Origin: Pseudomonas sp. GM79
GTDB lineage: Bacteria; Pseudomonadota; Gammaproteobacteria; Pseudomonadales; Pseudomonadaceae
NCBI RefSeq assembly: GCF_000282495.1
Contig: NZ_AKJE01000035.1
Coordinates: 1 to 64,000 of the forward strand
DNA: 64,000 nucleotides
Reading direction: 5' to 3'
In this document: in pieces, positions 39,093-48,513 of the stretch
Numbering within the stretch: the stretch's first letter is position 1
Layout of the letters: each line of letters starts with the position of its first letter
The notes under the pieces: model-generated
Seen by the model: the letters and a program-made list of their open reading frames with translations, nothing else
The model's database searches: none
Told to the model about the DNA's origin: nothing
Made by a program: the position numbers and the translations under genes

Positions 39093-40268
39093 ATGACCCG
39101 CTCATTACGCATCTTCTACATCGCCCTGTTCCTGGTGACCTTGCTGGTCCTGGGCGTGTGGTCGGTACGCAGCTTCTTCGGCTTCAGTACCAACGCCGAT
39201 GCGACCGTGCTCAACGGTCGCTGGAGCAAAGCCGTCGAGACGCACTACGACGACGAGTTCCCGATCAAGCGCCTGGGCACCAACCTTTGGGCCGCGCTGG
39301 ATTTCAAACTGTTCAACGAAGGTCGTCCGGGCGTGGTGCTCGGTCGCGATCAGTGGCTCTACAGCGATGAAGAGTTCCACCCGATCGTCAACGAAGAGTT
39401 GAACCTGCAGGGCAACTACGCGCTGGTCGAAGGCGTGCGCCAGACCTTGAAAAAACAAGGTGTGCAACTGGTGATGGCGATTGTCCCGGCCAAGACGCGT
39501 CTGTACCCGGAACACCTGGGTGAAGAGAAGCCGGCAAGTATCCACGCCAATCTGTACCAGGACTTCCACGCTCGTGTGGCGGCCGACAAGATCCTCGCCC
39601 CCGACCTGCTAGGCCCGATGCAAAAGGCCAAGCAAGACGGTCAGCAAGTGTTCCTGCGCACCGACACCCACTGGACCCCGGAAGGCGCGCAAGTCGCTGC
39701 CCAGACCCTGGCCAAAACCATTGCCGACAAGGCTCCGCTCAGCGGCGAACCGCAAAACTTCGTCACCGAACCTGCGGAGAAGGTGACGCACAAGGGTGAC
39801 CTGCGTTTGTTCCTGCCGCTGGACCCTCTGTTCGAAAACCTGATGCCGGCGCAAGAGCCTTTGCAGAAGCGCAACACCGTGGCGGCCCAGGATCAGCCTG
39901 CCGGTGATGACGCCCTGTTCGCCAACACTGAAGTGCCGGTGGCCCTGATTGGCACCAGCTACAGCGCCAACCCGAACTGGAACTTCGTCGGTGCGCTGAA
40001 AGAAGCGTTGCACAGCGACGTGGTCAATTACGCCGAAGACGGCCATGGCCCGATTCTGCCGATGCTCAGCTACCTGAAAAGCGATGCTTTCAAGAACAGC
40101 CCGCCACAAGTGCTGATCTGGGAGTTCCCTGAACGATATCTGCCTGTGAATAACGAAATCGGTGACGCCGACCCGCAGTGGGTCGCAGAGCTTAAACAAG
40201 CCGGCGCACGCCAACAAAACGTAGCTGCAAACACTAAATCCGAGACGCCCGACCGGGCGCAAAACTGA
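39093..40268 (+). CDS. algJ: Alginate O-acetylation protein AlgJ
   Basis: A 391-residue SGNH-like protein tethered by an N-terminal helix (IFYIALFLVTLLVLGVW). The Asp-His pair lies in RTDTHWTPEG and the Ser in GTSYSANPNWNF. It resembles the catalytic domain of AlgX and acts in the periplasmic acetylation relay with AlgI and AlgF. Confidence 0.95.
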   Translation: MTRSLRIFYIALFLVTLLVLGVWSVRSFFGFSTNADATVLNGRWSKAVETHYDDEFPIKRLGTNLWAALDFKLFNEGRPGVVLGRDQWLYSDEEFHPIVNEELNLQGNYALVEGVRQTLKKQGVQLVMAIVPAKTRLYPEHLGEEKPASIHANLYQDFHARVAADKILAPDLLGPMQKAKQDGQQVFLRTDTHWTPEGAQVAAQTLAKTIADKAPLSGEPQNFVTEPAEKVTHKGDLRLFLPLDPLFENLMPAQEPLQKRNTVAAQDQPAGDDALFANTEVPVALIGTSYSANPNWNFVGALKEALHSDVVNYAEDGHGPILPMLSYLKSDAFKNSPPQVLIWEFPERYLPVNNEIGDADPQWVAELKQAGARQQNVAANTKSETPDRAQN

Positions 40269-40283
40269 AAGAGAGGTACTTCC

Positions 40284-40949
40284 ATGACTTTCACTACTAC
40301 TCCTCGCCGTCTCGCCGCTCGCTCCCTAAAAGCAGTTGCCCTCGTCGCCGGCATGAGCGTGCTGTCGATGCAGGCCTTCGCCGGTGACGCCGCGCTTTAC
40401 GGCCCGACCGCACCGAAAGGCTCCAGCTTCGTGCGGGTCTACAACGCCGCCAACGCTGAAGTCAGCGCCACTGTTGGCAGCACCAACCTGAGCGAAGTCG
40501 CGCCGTTGTCCAGCACCGACTTCAGCTTCATGCCGGGCGGCGATTACAGCGCCAAGGTCGGCAGCCAGACCCTGCCAGTGAAATTGGCCGGCGACCACTA
40601 TTACACCCTGGTCAACAACGCCAGCGGCGCACCACAACTGATCGAAGAGCCGCCGTTCAAGAACAAGCAGAAATCCCTGGTTCGCGTACAGAACCTCAGC
40701 GACAAGGCCCTGACCCTGAAAACTGCCGACGGCAAGACCGAAGTGGTCCCGTCCGTGGCAGCCAAGGGCCGTGGCGAGCGTGAAATCAACCCGGTGAAAG
40801 TCAGCCTGGCACTGTACGACGGCGCCACCAAAGTCGGCGACGTGAAACCGGTTGCCCTGGAACGAGGCGAAGCCGCGGTGCTGTACGTCACCGGCAGCGG
40901 CAGCAGCCTGTCGCCAGTGTGGGTAAAACGCCCGGTGTCGACGCGCTAA
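40284..40949 (+). CDS. algF: Alginate O-acetylation accessory protein AlgF
   Basis: A 221-residue periplasmic protein with a signal peptide ending MQAFAGDA and two beta-rich domains (for example FVRVYNAANAEVSATVGS and SLVRVQNLSDKALTLKTADG). AlgF has no known catalytic motif; it bridges AlgJ and AlgX. It follows algJ closely and is separated from algA by a repeat pair. Confidence 0.94.
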   Translation: MTFTTTPRRLAARSLKAVALVAGMSVLSMQAFAGDAALYGPTAPKGSSFVRVYNAANAEVSATVGSTNLSEVAPLSSTDFSFMPGGDYSAKVGSQTLPVKLAGDHYYTLVNNASGAPQLIEEPPFKNKQKSLVRVQNLSDKALTLKTADGKTEVVPSVAAKGRGEREINPVKVSLALYDGATKVGDVKPVALERGEAAVLYVTGSGSSLSPVWVKRPVSTR

Positions 40950-40976
40950 TACATTTGCCGGATTGACCCATATCCC

Positions 40977-41067
40977 TGTGGGAGCGGGCTTGCTCGCGAA
41001 TACGGTTTCACACTCAACGATGATGTTGGCTGACCCACCGCTTTCGCGAGCAAGCCCGCTCCCACAA
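40977..41067. repeat. Palindromic repeat pair between algF and algA
   Basis: Inverted GTGGGAGCGGGCTTGCTCGCGAA copies with GTGGGAG outermost, inside the alginate transcript. Confidence 0.9.
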
Positions 41068-41163
41068 GGGACCGAGGTGTCAATTCGGACACGGAACAAG
41101 AACAAGAGTGAAACGACAGAACTTTCGTGGCTCTAACCCAATCGATTTTGAAGGAGTAACAAC

Positions 41164-42615
41164 ATGATTCCGGTGATCTTGTCAGGTGGTAGCGGCTCAC
41201 GTCTTTGGCCGCTTTCGCGTAAGCAATTCCCCAAGCAATTCCTCGCCCTGACCGGCGAACACACGCTGTTCCAGCAAACCCTGGAACGCCTGGTGTTCGA
41301 AGGCATGGATACCCCGATCGTGGTCTGCAACAAGGAACACCGTTTCATCGTCAACGAGCAGTTGAGCGCCCGCAACCTGGACGTGCAGCGCGTGCTGATG
41401 GAACCCTTTGGCCGCAACACGTCGCCGGCCGTAGCCCTGACCGCGATGATGCTGGTCAATGAAGGTCGCGACGAGTTGATGCTGGTGCTGCCGGCCGACC
41501 ACGTGCTGGAAGACCAGAAAGCCCTGCAACGCGCCCTGGCCCTGGCCACCGTAGCGGCCGAGCGTGGCGAGATGGTGCTGTTCGGCGTGCCGGCGACCAA
41601 ACCGGAAACCGGTTACGGCTACATCAAGTCCACCAACGATGCGCTGCTGCCGGAAGGTGTCAGCCGTGTCTCGCACTTCGTCGAAAAACCGGACGTGAAA
41701 CGCGCCACCGAATTCGTCCAGTCCGGTGGTTACTTCTGGAACAGCGGCATGTTCCTGTTCCGCGCCAGCCGTTTCCTCGAAGAGCTGAAAAAGCATGATC
41801 CGGACATCTACGACACCTGCGTACTGACGCTGGAACGTAGCGCACAGGATGCCGACACCGTCGACATCGACCCCGCCACCTTCGCCTGCTGCCCGGACAA
41901 TTCCATCGATTATTCGGTGATGGAAAAAACCCAGCGCGCCTGCGTCGTGCCGCTGACCGCCGGCTGGAGCGATGTCGGTTGCTGGTCGTCGCTGTGGGAA
42001 GTCAATGAAAAAGACGCCAACGGTAACGTCACCAAAGGCGACGTGGTCATCCAGGACAGCAAGAACTGCATGATCCACGGCAACGGCAAACTGGTGTCGG
42101 TGATCGGCCTGGAAAACATCGTGGTCGTCGAAACCAAGGACGCCATGATGATCGCCCACAAGGACAAGGTCCAAGGCGTGAAACAGATGGTCAACACCCT
42201 CAACGCTCAGGGCCGCAGCGAAACCCAGACCCACTGCGAAGTCTATCGTCCGTGGGGCTCCTACGACTCGGTGGACATGGGCGGTCGCTTCCAGGTCAAG
42301 CGCATCTCGGTCAAGCCGGGCGCATGCCTGTCGCTGCAGATGCACCACCACCGCGCCGAACACTGGATCGTGGTCAGCGGCACCGCTGAAGTGACCTGCG
42401 ACGAAAACGTGTTCCTGCTGACTGAAAACCAGTCGACCTACATCCCGATCGCCTCGGTTCACCGTCTGCGCAACCCGGGCAAGATTCCACTCGAGATCAT
42501 CGAAGTGCAATCGGGCAGCTACCTGGGTGAAGACGATATCGAGCGGTTTGAAGATATCTACGGTCGCTCCAACCCGATCGAGCGTGGCGTGTCGGTGAAA
42601 ACCATCGCGCAGTGA
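41164..42615 (+). CDS. algA: Bifunctional mannose-6-phosphate isomerase / mannose-1-phosphate guanylyltransferase
   Basis: A 483-residue enzyme. The N-terminal nucleotidyltransferase domain begins VILSGGSGSRLWPLSRKQFP and contains the FVEKPD motif. The C-terminal cupin domain (about residues 350-470) is the isomerase, with metal ligands in LQMHHHRAEHWIVVSG. It makes mannose-6-phosphate and, after AlgC action, GDP-mannose for AlgD. It is the last gene of the operon and is followed by a strong terminator. AAGGAG precedes the ATG. Confidence 0.97.
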   Translation: MIPVILSGGSGSRLWPLSRKQFPKQFLALTGEHTLFQQTLERLVFEGMDTPIVVCNKEHRFIVNEQLSARNLDVQRVLMEPFGRNTSPAVALTAMMLVNEGRDELMLVLPADHVLEDQKALQRALALATVAAERGEMVLFGVPATKPETGYGYIKSTNDALLPEGVSRVSHFVEKPDVKRATEFVQSGGYFWNSGMFLFRASRFLEELKKHDPDIYDTCVLTLERSAQDADTVDIDPATFACCPDNSIDYSVMEKTQRACVVPLTAGWSDVGCWSSLWEVNEKDANGNVTKGDVVIQDSKNCMIHGNGKLVSVIGLENIVVVETKDAMMIAHKDKVQGVKQMVNTLNAQGRSETQTHCEVYRPWGSYDSVDMGGRFQVKRISVKPGACLSLQMHHHRAEHWIVVSGTAEVTCDENVFLLTENQSTYIPIASVHRLRNPGKIPLEIIEVQSGSYLGEDDIERFEDIYGRSNPIERGVSVKTIAQ

Positions 42616-42633
42616 TTGACCGGCAACAATAAG

Positions 42634-42692
42634 AAGCCTCCGTCCAGCCCGCTGCGTCCCTATCCGCAGTGGGTTGGGCGGGGGCTTTTTTA
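42634..42692 (+). terminator. Terminator of the alginate operon
   Basis: Arms 42634-42656 and 42665-42687 form a 23-bp stem; the four non-matching positions are all compatible with G-U pairs. An 8-base loop separates them and TTTT follows. On the minus strand the tail TTCTTATT could also end the RHS gene transcript. Confidence 0.9.
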
Positions 42693-45458
42693 TTTGGATC
42701 GGCTTCTTTTGCGCTCGCGCATTGGCGGTGCGGCTGCAGGCGTAGGGGTATTGAATCCCGCTGCCAGCAGGCGCATTGCCAGCGGGCTTGGTGAGTGTGA
42801 TGACGGCTCCACTGAACCAGCCAAAGGCGATTGGGCAGTCGTCAAGGCTGGCATTGTCGATGACCTGGCAATAACCGTTGGCGGACCTCCAACAGTTGGG
42901 GCTCGAACATTGCTCAACTGCCTGTACTGCATTTGTGTCTGGGCTTCCGATACTTCCATAAACCGTCCCATAGCCTGCACCATGGTTCCCACGGCGCTCA
43001 GTGCCGGGCGTCGGGAGAACGACGCCAGTTTTCCCGCTCCCTTCAGACCTTTGGCCACGGCATCGCGTCGGTCAGCCAGAACCTGCGGATCCTCGACCGG
43101 ACTGTTGAAGGTGACCGACATCGGGCCCATGATGCGACCTGTTGTTTGCTCTCCCGCTACAGAGTTCAGCATCCCCGAAATGAGCTCCCCCGAGTGATAC
43201 AGCACTGCCCCGGAAGGTGGCGCTGTCTGGGTCCTGACGGCGGCAATGACATGGGCTTGATGGGTGTTAGTGAACGCTATGTTTCCGCCTTCACCCAACT
43301 GCTCGAGGGCTATCGGAATTTCTCGGCGATAAGCCAAAGTCGATGGGTCCTGGCTGTCCGCAAAATAATTGCGGATGGGTTGCATGCCGGCTGCTTGAAG
43401 TGGGTAAACAATGCCCTCCTGGGCAAGATCGTGATAAACCTCGTCCTTTGTTTTTTGATTAGGATGAGGCGCCAGACCATCGACATCCTTGTAGAACAAC
43501 GGATTGTTACGCATCGCCCGGTATCGATTCGGCCCATCAATGTTTCCTCCAGGATCCGGGTTGATCCATCGTTGCAACCACGCGGCGTAATATCTGTACC
43601 CGTAGTAGTCGAGTCCCGTGGCATCCCGCTCCTTGCCCGAGTAGCGAACGGTTTTGTAACTCGCTTCAACGACACCCGCCCCGGCAAACCAAGCCGTTTC
43701 GCCAAAGGGATAGTAAGTTTCCTGACTGATAATTCGCGCGTCGTCGGCCAGTTCCAGCGTGCAGGATTTCAGGTGATCGACCAGGCTGTAGCGGTATTGA
43801 TCGTTGGCGATACCGGACGGTGGCGCTGTTTCCCAATGCAGCACCCGCACGCTATTGAGTCCCGCCTGGGCGGTGATGACCTGCAATACCTCTCCCGTGC
43901 CGTTATCGCTGCGCATCTCAAGCCCCGGCAGATATCGCACTTCAGCCACCACGGTCCGGGCATTGGTCTGCAATGAGCGGATTTTGCGTACCCGCTGCCC
44001 ACCGCCATCGTAGACATAGGACTCCCTGTCATTGAGCCCGGAGACGCGTTCCACCGGGCTGACCGACTGCAACTGATTACGCAGATCCCAAGTCAGGATC
44101 CGCCCCTGATCCAGCTCCAGCAAATTGCCCTTGGCGTCGAACGCCGCGGCGATGTCCTCTTCGGTCGGCGGCACACCGTTGCGCCAGGGCAGACAACGAT
44201 TGCTGTAGCGCGCCGCTTTCAGTTTGCGCCCCGGGCTCTGCGCGCCGACGTGCGTCAGCGTCAGCAGGTTCCCGCCTTCATCATAGCTGTAGGTCTGGCG
44301 ATAGTTGCTGACCGCCGCCGGATCGACCCGCCCCACCGACGCTGGCCCCTGCTGGAGAGTGCCCTCCTCCCAGCCTTCGGCTTCGATCAATTGATACAGG
44401 CTGTCGTAGATAAAGCGACTGATGGGATCGATGCGCTGGTTGTTGAAGTAACGCACCGACAGTGCCCTGTCCTCGATGCTCAGGACATTGCCCATCCGGT
44501 CATAATCGTAGATCAGGTGTTGCAACAGTCCGGCACTGGCATGCTGTGCCCGGCGCTCCATCAGCAGACCGTCTTCGGGGCGGTAAACGAGGGTCGTCTG
44601 TATGTTGTTACCAGCGGTTTCGTGTTCGACCTGACCCTGCGCGCTGTACCGAATATCGCGCACCAGCGTTTGCCAGGCTGTCAGCCCATGGAGTTGCAGT
44701 CGCGCCTCACGCAATTGTCCATCAAGCGTCAGGTGGAAGGCCTGACGATTCTCCTTGGCATCGGTCTGTTCCAGCACATGCCCCTGTGGACCGAAACGCC
44801 ATGTCGACGACGCACCGTCACCGGGCTCAAGCAGCCGCTCGCGATCGGCTTCCAGCTCCGGCCAGTCGGGGGCAACAGGGTCCAGGGTGAAGTGACGGAC
44901 TTGCTTCACGCATTGGCCGGTGATCGAAAATGCCTCGAACAGCACCGTCCCGGCGGGATCGTCATGACGGATCAACTGCCCGCATTGATTCTGGTCGCCC
45001 TGATCGGACCCGCCATAGGTCATGCGTTCAACGGACCTTCGCGGCTCAGTTGCGCCCTGCTCGAACACTGCCACAGGACGAAGCAGGTCGTCGTATTCAA
45101 CCTCACGTTGTGTACCCCGGCTGTCCCACGCCAGCAAAATCTCGTCGCCCAGACCGGGCAGGTTCAGCTGCAATCCAGCATCGACGCTGACGGTACACAG
45201 CGCATGGCCGGACAGCGAATGCACGGTCGTTGAATTGGCGGGTGTCAGAGGATCTTCATCCTGCAATGCCCAAAGCCGCGGATCCCACTGTTTTATCGGG
45301 TGGCCCGCAGCATCATGGGCCGTGCGATTGATGCGTGCTTCGGTGGGCAGGTTTTCGACGGCACGCCAATAGTCCACCGTACGGATGGTCAAGCCGCGCG
45401 GGTCGACGGCGGACAATTTTGGTGTTTTGTGGTGCATTCCCATCGTCAAGACCTGCAT
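42690..45458 (-). CDS. TccC-like RHS-repeat toxin subunit (ABC toxin C component) with a distinct C-terminal domain
   Basis: A 922-residue protein with many YD/RHS repeats (LIYDYDRMGNVLSIEDRA, YSYDEGGNLLTLTHVG) and the RHS core ending GLDYYGYRYYAAWLQRWINP, DPGG and KDVDGLAP at about residue 661. This is the C-component (TccC/SepC) layout of ABC insecticidal toxins: the RHS shell encloses and self-cleaves the C-terminal toxin. The last 260 residues match no effector that I recognise and end in a basic tail (RERKRSRSK). No A or B component (TcdA/TcdB-like) or immunity gene is adjacent. The start at 45458 has GAGG ten bases upstream. Confidence 0.85.
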   Translation of the reverse strand: MQVLTMGMHHKTPKLSAVDPRGLTIRTVDYWRAVENLPTEARINRTAHDAAGHPIKQWDPRLWALQDEDPLTPANSTTVHSLSGHALCTVSVDAGLQLNLPGLGDEILLAWDSRGTQREVEYDDLLRPVAVFEQGATEPRRSVERMTYGGSDQGDQNQCGQLIRHDDPAGTVLFEAFSITGQCVKQVRHFTLDPVAPDWPELEADRERLLEPGDGASSTWRFGPQGHVLEQTDAKENRQAFHLTLDGQLREARLQLHGLTAWQTLVRDIRYSAQGQVEHETAGNNIQTTLVYRPEDGLLMERRAQHASAGLLQHLIYDYDRMGNVLSIEDRALSVRYFNNQRIDPISRFIYDSLYQLIEAEGWEEGTLQQGPASVGRVDPAAVSNYRQTYSYDEGGNLLTLTHVGAQSPGRKLKAARYSNRCLPWRNGVPPTEEDIAAAFDAKGNLLELDQGRILTWDLRNQLQSVSPVERVSGLNDRESYVYDGGGQRVRKIRSLQTNARTVVAEVRYLPGLEMRSDNGTGEVLQVITAQAGLNSVRVLHWETAPPSGIANDQYRYSLVDHLKSCTLELADDARIISQETYYPFGETAWFAGAGVVEASYKTVRYSGKERDATGLDYYGYRYYAAWLQRWINPDPGGNIDGPNRYRAMRNNPLFYKDVDGLAPHPNQKTKDEVYHDLAQEGIVYPLQAAGMQPIRNYFADSQDPSTLAYRREIPIALEQLGEGGNIAFTNTHQAHVIAAVRTQTAPPSGAVLYHSGELISGMLNSVAGEQTTGRIMGPMSVTFNSPVEDPQVLADRRDAVAKGLKGAGKLASFSRRPALSAVGTMVQAMGRFMEVSEAQTQMQYRQLSNVRAPTVGGPPTVIARSSTMPALTTAQSPLAGSVEPSSHSPSPLAMRLLAAGFNTPTPAAAPPMRERKRSRSK

Positions 45459-45610
45459 GCCTGTATGTCCTCATCTAACTGTTCGTGGACATGCCTGGCT
45501 ACTATCAGAAATGACAGTACCGACCAACGGCCATCGATATTGCTCCACGAATGTCCATTCCCGCGCCCCTTCGGTAGGATGGTGTTTATGAGTTCAAGGA
45601 GCGTTCACAC

Positions 45611-46075
45611 ATGTTCATCGGCGTCCTGCTGGTCATCACCTGGCTGATCCTGCTGCTGCGCTACCCGTCCAAGGCCGTGCCGGTGTCCATGGCCGCCGCT
45701 GTCGGGTTGGGCCTGGTGGCGGTGTGGGTGTTCTGGCTGGACACCCGCGAGGTCAAGCAACTGGCGCGCCTGGAGTTGCGCATCACCTACGCGCCCGAGC
45801 ACTGCCCGGCGGATCGCCCCTTGAAGCTGACGATGAACAACGGCAACGACGTGCCGCTGACCGAACTGCGCTGGCGAATCGCCGCTTATGCACCGGGCGA
45901 TACGGTCAATCTGGCTGACAATCAATACGCCGCACCGCGCTATCGCGGGCCCGGCGAATTGCAGGCCGGTGGTAATTGGGAAGACTGTTTGCCTATGCCG
46001 CCGTTGCGCCCCGGTTATCGCCCGCAAACCCTGGAGTTTCGCGCCGAGCGTTTGCAGGGTAGTTTCTCCGACTGA
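45611..46075 (+). CDS. Small membrane protein of unknown function
   Basis: A 154-residue protein with two N-terminal membrane helices (FIGVLLVITWLILLL and VSMAAAVGLGLVAVWVFWL) and a soluble domain of about 110 residues with beta-sheet character, probably periplasmic. Homologues seem common in Pseudomonas, sometimes loosely called multidrug transporter proteins, but nothing here supports transport. AAGGAG precedes the start. The next gene follows by 30 bases and may be co-transcribed. Confidence 0.75.
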   Translation: MFIGVLLVITWLILLLRYPSKAVPVSMAAAVGLGLVAVWVFWLDTREVKQLARLELRITYAPEHCPADRPLKLTMNNGNDVPLTELRWRIAAYAPGDTVNLADNQYAAPRYRGPGELQAGGNWEDCLPMPPLRPGYRPQTLEFRAERLQGSFSD

Positions 46076-46105
46076 TCCCTTTTCTTTTTGCACAAGGACC
46101 GCGCC

Positions 46106-46930
46106 ATGCCCGTTGCGTTGATTACCGGTTGTTCCAGCGGCATTGGCCGCGCCCTCGCCGACGCTTTCAAAAGTGCCGGGTACGAAGTCTGGGCCAGCGC
46201 CCGCAAAGCCGAAGACGTAGCCGCTCTAACCGCCGCCGGGTTCACCGCCGTGCAACTGGACGTGAACGATGGCCCGGCCCTCGAACAACTGAGCGAGCGG
46301 ATCAATCAGCAACGCGGCGGCCTTGATGTGCTGATCAACAACGCCGGCTATGGCGCCATGGGGCCGTTGCTCGACGGCGGTGTGCCGGCCATGCAGCGGC
46401 AATTCGAAACCAACGTGTTTGCGATTGTCGGCGTGACTCGCGCGATGTTCCCGGTGCTGCGTCGCGCCAGGGGCCTGGTGGTGAACATCGGCAGCGTTTC
46501 CGGGGTTCTGATCACGCCATTTGCTGGCGCCTACTGCGCCTCGAAAGCCGCGGTGCATGCCTTGAGCGATGCGCTGCGCATGGAATTGGCACCGTTCGGT
46601 GTGCGGGTCATGGAAGTTCAGCCAGGGGCCATCGCCTCCAGCTTCGCCAGGAATGCCGGCCAAGAGGCTGAGCAACTGATCACCGAGCAATCGCCATGGT
46701 GGCCGCTGCGTGAAGGTATTCGCGCGCGGGCCAAGGCGTCTCAGGACAAACCGACGCCGGCCAGTGAATTTGCCGCCGGTTTATTGAAGGCCGTGCAGCA
46801 GAATAAACCCCCGCGTCTGGTGCGTTTGGGTAATGGTAGCCGGGCGTTGCCGTTGATGGCGGGGTTGTTGCCCAAGGGGTTGCTGGAGTCGGGGCTGATG
46901 AAGCGGTTTGGCTTGCGCGGGCAACTTTGA
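46106..46930 (+). CDS. Short-chain dehydrogenase/reductase
   Basis: A 274-residue classical SDR. The cofactor motif TGCSSGIG is near the N-terminus, NNAGYGAMGP follows, and the catalytic Ser and YxxxK (YCASKAAVHALSDAL) are present. The long C-terminal extension after residue 180 (FARNAGQEAEQLI) is typical of the oxidoreductases acting on lipids or retinol-like substrates, but the substrate is unknown. ATG 46106 is chosen; AAGGA lies about ten bases upstream. Confidence 0.88.
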   Translation: MPVALITGCSSGIGRALADAFKSAGYEVWASARKAEDVAALTAAGFTAVQLDVNDGPALEQLSERINQQRGGLDVLINNAGYGAMGPLLDGGVPAMQRQFETNVFAIVGVTRAMFPVLRRARGLVVNIGSVSGVLITPFAGAYCASKAAVHALSDALRMELAPFGVRVMEVQPGAIASSFARNAGQEAEQLITEQSPWWPLREGIRARAKASQDKPTPASEFAAGLLKAVQQNKPPRLVRLGNGSRALPLMAGLLPKGLLESGLMKRFGLRGQL

Positions 46931-46945
46931 GATCGCGGTGCCCCA

Positions 46946-47037
46946 TTCGCGAGCAAGCCCGCTCCCACTAGGTTCTGCTGGGTGGCATAGATAGCATTCA
47001 CACCAAAGATCACTGTGGGAGCGGGCTTGCCCGCGAA
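46946..47037. repeat. Palindromic repeat pair, outward arrangement
   Basis: A CGCGAGCAAGCCCGCTCCCAC copy is followed by GTGGGAGCGGGCTTGCCCGCGAA, so the CGCGA ends are outermost. One substitution (CCCGCGAA) distinguishes the second copy. Confidence 0.88.
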
Positions 47038-47075
47038 GACGTCAGGACAGACGCTGCAAAATTTCAGGAAACAGC

Positions 47076-47474
47076 ATGACCAACTACACCGAATACTTTG
47101 ACGAAGTGATCCAGGCTCACATAGCCATTGAACAATGGTTGGCCGAGGAGCGGGACGAATCCGAGCTTGAACAATTGCTCATGCGTTTTTCACCCCGGTT
47201 TTCCATGATCTCGCCGTTGGGCCGGGTGCTGGATTTCGAGGCGCTGAAGGAATTGTTTCTGCTGGCGGGCGGGAAAAAACTCGGGTTCAGGATTGAGCTC
47301 AGCGAGTTGCGAGGTGTAGCGCTGTACGACGGTGGCGCGGTGGTGAGTTACCGCGAGCAGCAGACCGATGCGACAGGGCTGCATTCTGATCGACGGTCTT
47401 CGGTGGTGTTCGAGAAACAGGCCGATGGCAAGGTGGTTTGGCGGCATTTGCATGAGACGTTTTGCAAGGAGTGA
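47076..47474 (+). CDS. SnoaL/DUF4440-like protein
   Basis: A 132-residue protein with the helix-rich start (YFDEVIQAHIAIEQWL) and later strands (VALYDGGAVVSYREQQ, VVWRHLHETF) of the NTF2/SnoaL-like fold, often seen in small ligand-binding or isomerase-like proteins. No active-site residues can be assigned. It stands alone between two repeat pairs. Confidence 0.8.
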   Translation: MTNYTEYFDEVIQAHIAIEQWLAEERDESELEQLLMRFSPRFSMISPLGRVLDFEALKELFLLAGGKKLGFRIELSELRGVALYDGGAVVSYREQQTDATGLHSDRRSSVVFEKQADGKVVWRHLHETFCKE

Positions 47475-47510
47475 ACTGTCGCCATCTTCCTGAGAGGCCG
47501 AGTTGTCCCA

Positions 47511-47603
47511 TTCGCGAGCAAGCCCGCTCCCACATTTGATCTTCAGTGAACACAAAATATGTGCGCAAAGTAGATCAAGTGTGGGAGCGGGCTTGCTCGC
47601 GAA
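47511..47603. repeat. Palindromic repeat pair, outward arrangement
   Basis: CGCGAGCAAGCCCGCTCCCAC followed, after about 50 bases, by GTGGGAGCGGGCTTGCTCGCGAA, with CGCGA ends outermost. It lies between convergent genes. Confidence 0.9.
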
Positions 47604-47624
47604 GCAGACGACTCGGCCTGTCAG

Positions 47625-48488
47625 TTACCCCTCGACAGCCTGTTTCACCACAACGGTGCAAGTAATCCCCGCCGCCAACAGCACACCCTCCGGCACTTCA
47701 TCAATGTGAATCCGCACCGGCACCCGCTGCGCCAGGCGCACCCAGTTAAAGGTCGGGTTCACATCGGCGATCAGCTCGCGGCTTTCGGGATTATCCCGGT
47801 CATAGATGCCGCGAGAAATGCTTTCCACATGCCCCTTGAGCACTTCGCCGCTCATCAATTGCATATCGGCTTTATCGCCCACGCGCACATGCGGCAGTTT
47901 GGTTTCTTCGAAGAAGCCATAAACCCAGAACGAATTCATGTCGACCACGGCCATTTTCGCTTCGCCGATGCGCGCGTAGTCGCCGCGATGGACGTTGAGG
48001 TTGGTGACGTAGCCGTCCACCGCCGCGCGCACTTCGGTGCGTTTGAGGTTCAGTTCGGCCGCTTCCAGTTGCGCCAGTGCGTGCTGATAATCGGCCAGGG
48101 CCGAATCGGCGATGTTGGTGGCGTCGTCGCGGTTTTCCCTGGAGATCACCAGGTTGTCGAGGTCGGCGCGGCGATGGGCGTTGACCTTGCGCATCTCCCA
48201 CGTGGCTTTGCGCGAGGCCACCAGCGACTGCGCCTGTTTGACAGCAATGCGGTAATGCTCGGGGTCGATGCGCATCAGCAAATCGCCCTTCTTCACTCGC
48301 TGATTGTCGCGCACCGGCACGTCCACCACTTCACCGGTAACGTCGGCGGCAACGTTGATGATGTCGGCGCGCACCCGGCCGTCGCGGGTCCAGGGCGTGT
48401 TCATGTAATGCACCCACAGGGTTCGGCCGATCCACAGGGCAAGGGCCAACACCAACAGGGTTGCGAGCAGGCTGAAAAGCTTTTTCAT
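47625..48488 (-). CDS. HlyD-family periplasmic adaptor of a FUSC-type efflux pump
   Basis: A 287-residue membrane-fusion protein of the AaeA type. An N-terminal membrane anchor (LFSLLATLLVLALALWIG) is followed by a biotinyl-lipoyl half domain (NVAADVTGEVVDVPVRDNQ), a helical hairpin (about residues 75-130) and beta-barrel strands. It would link the FUSC inner-membrane protein to the outer-membrane channel encoded in the same operon. It is the last of four genes. Confidence 0.9.
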   Translation of the reverse strand: MKKLFSLLATLLVLALALWIGRTLWVHYMNTPWTRDGRVRADIINVAADVTGEVVDVPVRDNQRVKKGDLLMRIDPEHYRIAVKQAQSLVASRKATWEMRKVNAHRRADLDNLVISRENRDDATNIADSALADYQHALAQLEAAELNLKRTEVRAAVDGYVTNLNVHRGDYARIGEAKMAVVDMNSFWVYGFFEETKLPHVRVGDKADMQLMSGEVLKGHVESISRGIYDRDNPESRELIADVNPTFNWVRLAQRVPVRIHIDEVPEGVLLAAGITCTVVVKQAVEG

Positions 48489-48513
48489 CAGGGCCTTCTT
48501 CAGTGATAGAAAG

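Noticed and set aside
42690..45458. Possibility that the RHS protein is a contact-dependent (CDI/T6SS) toxin with an immunity gene beside it
   Set aside because: No small immunity-like gene follows the C-terminus; the neighbour there is algA on the other strand, and the core motif fits the TccC type better.
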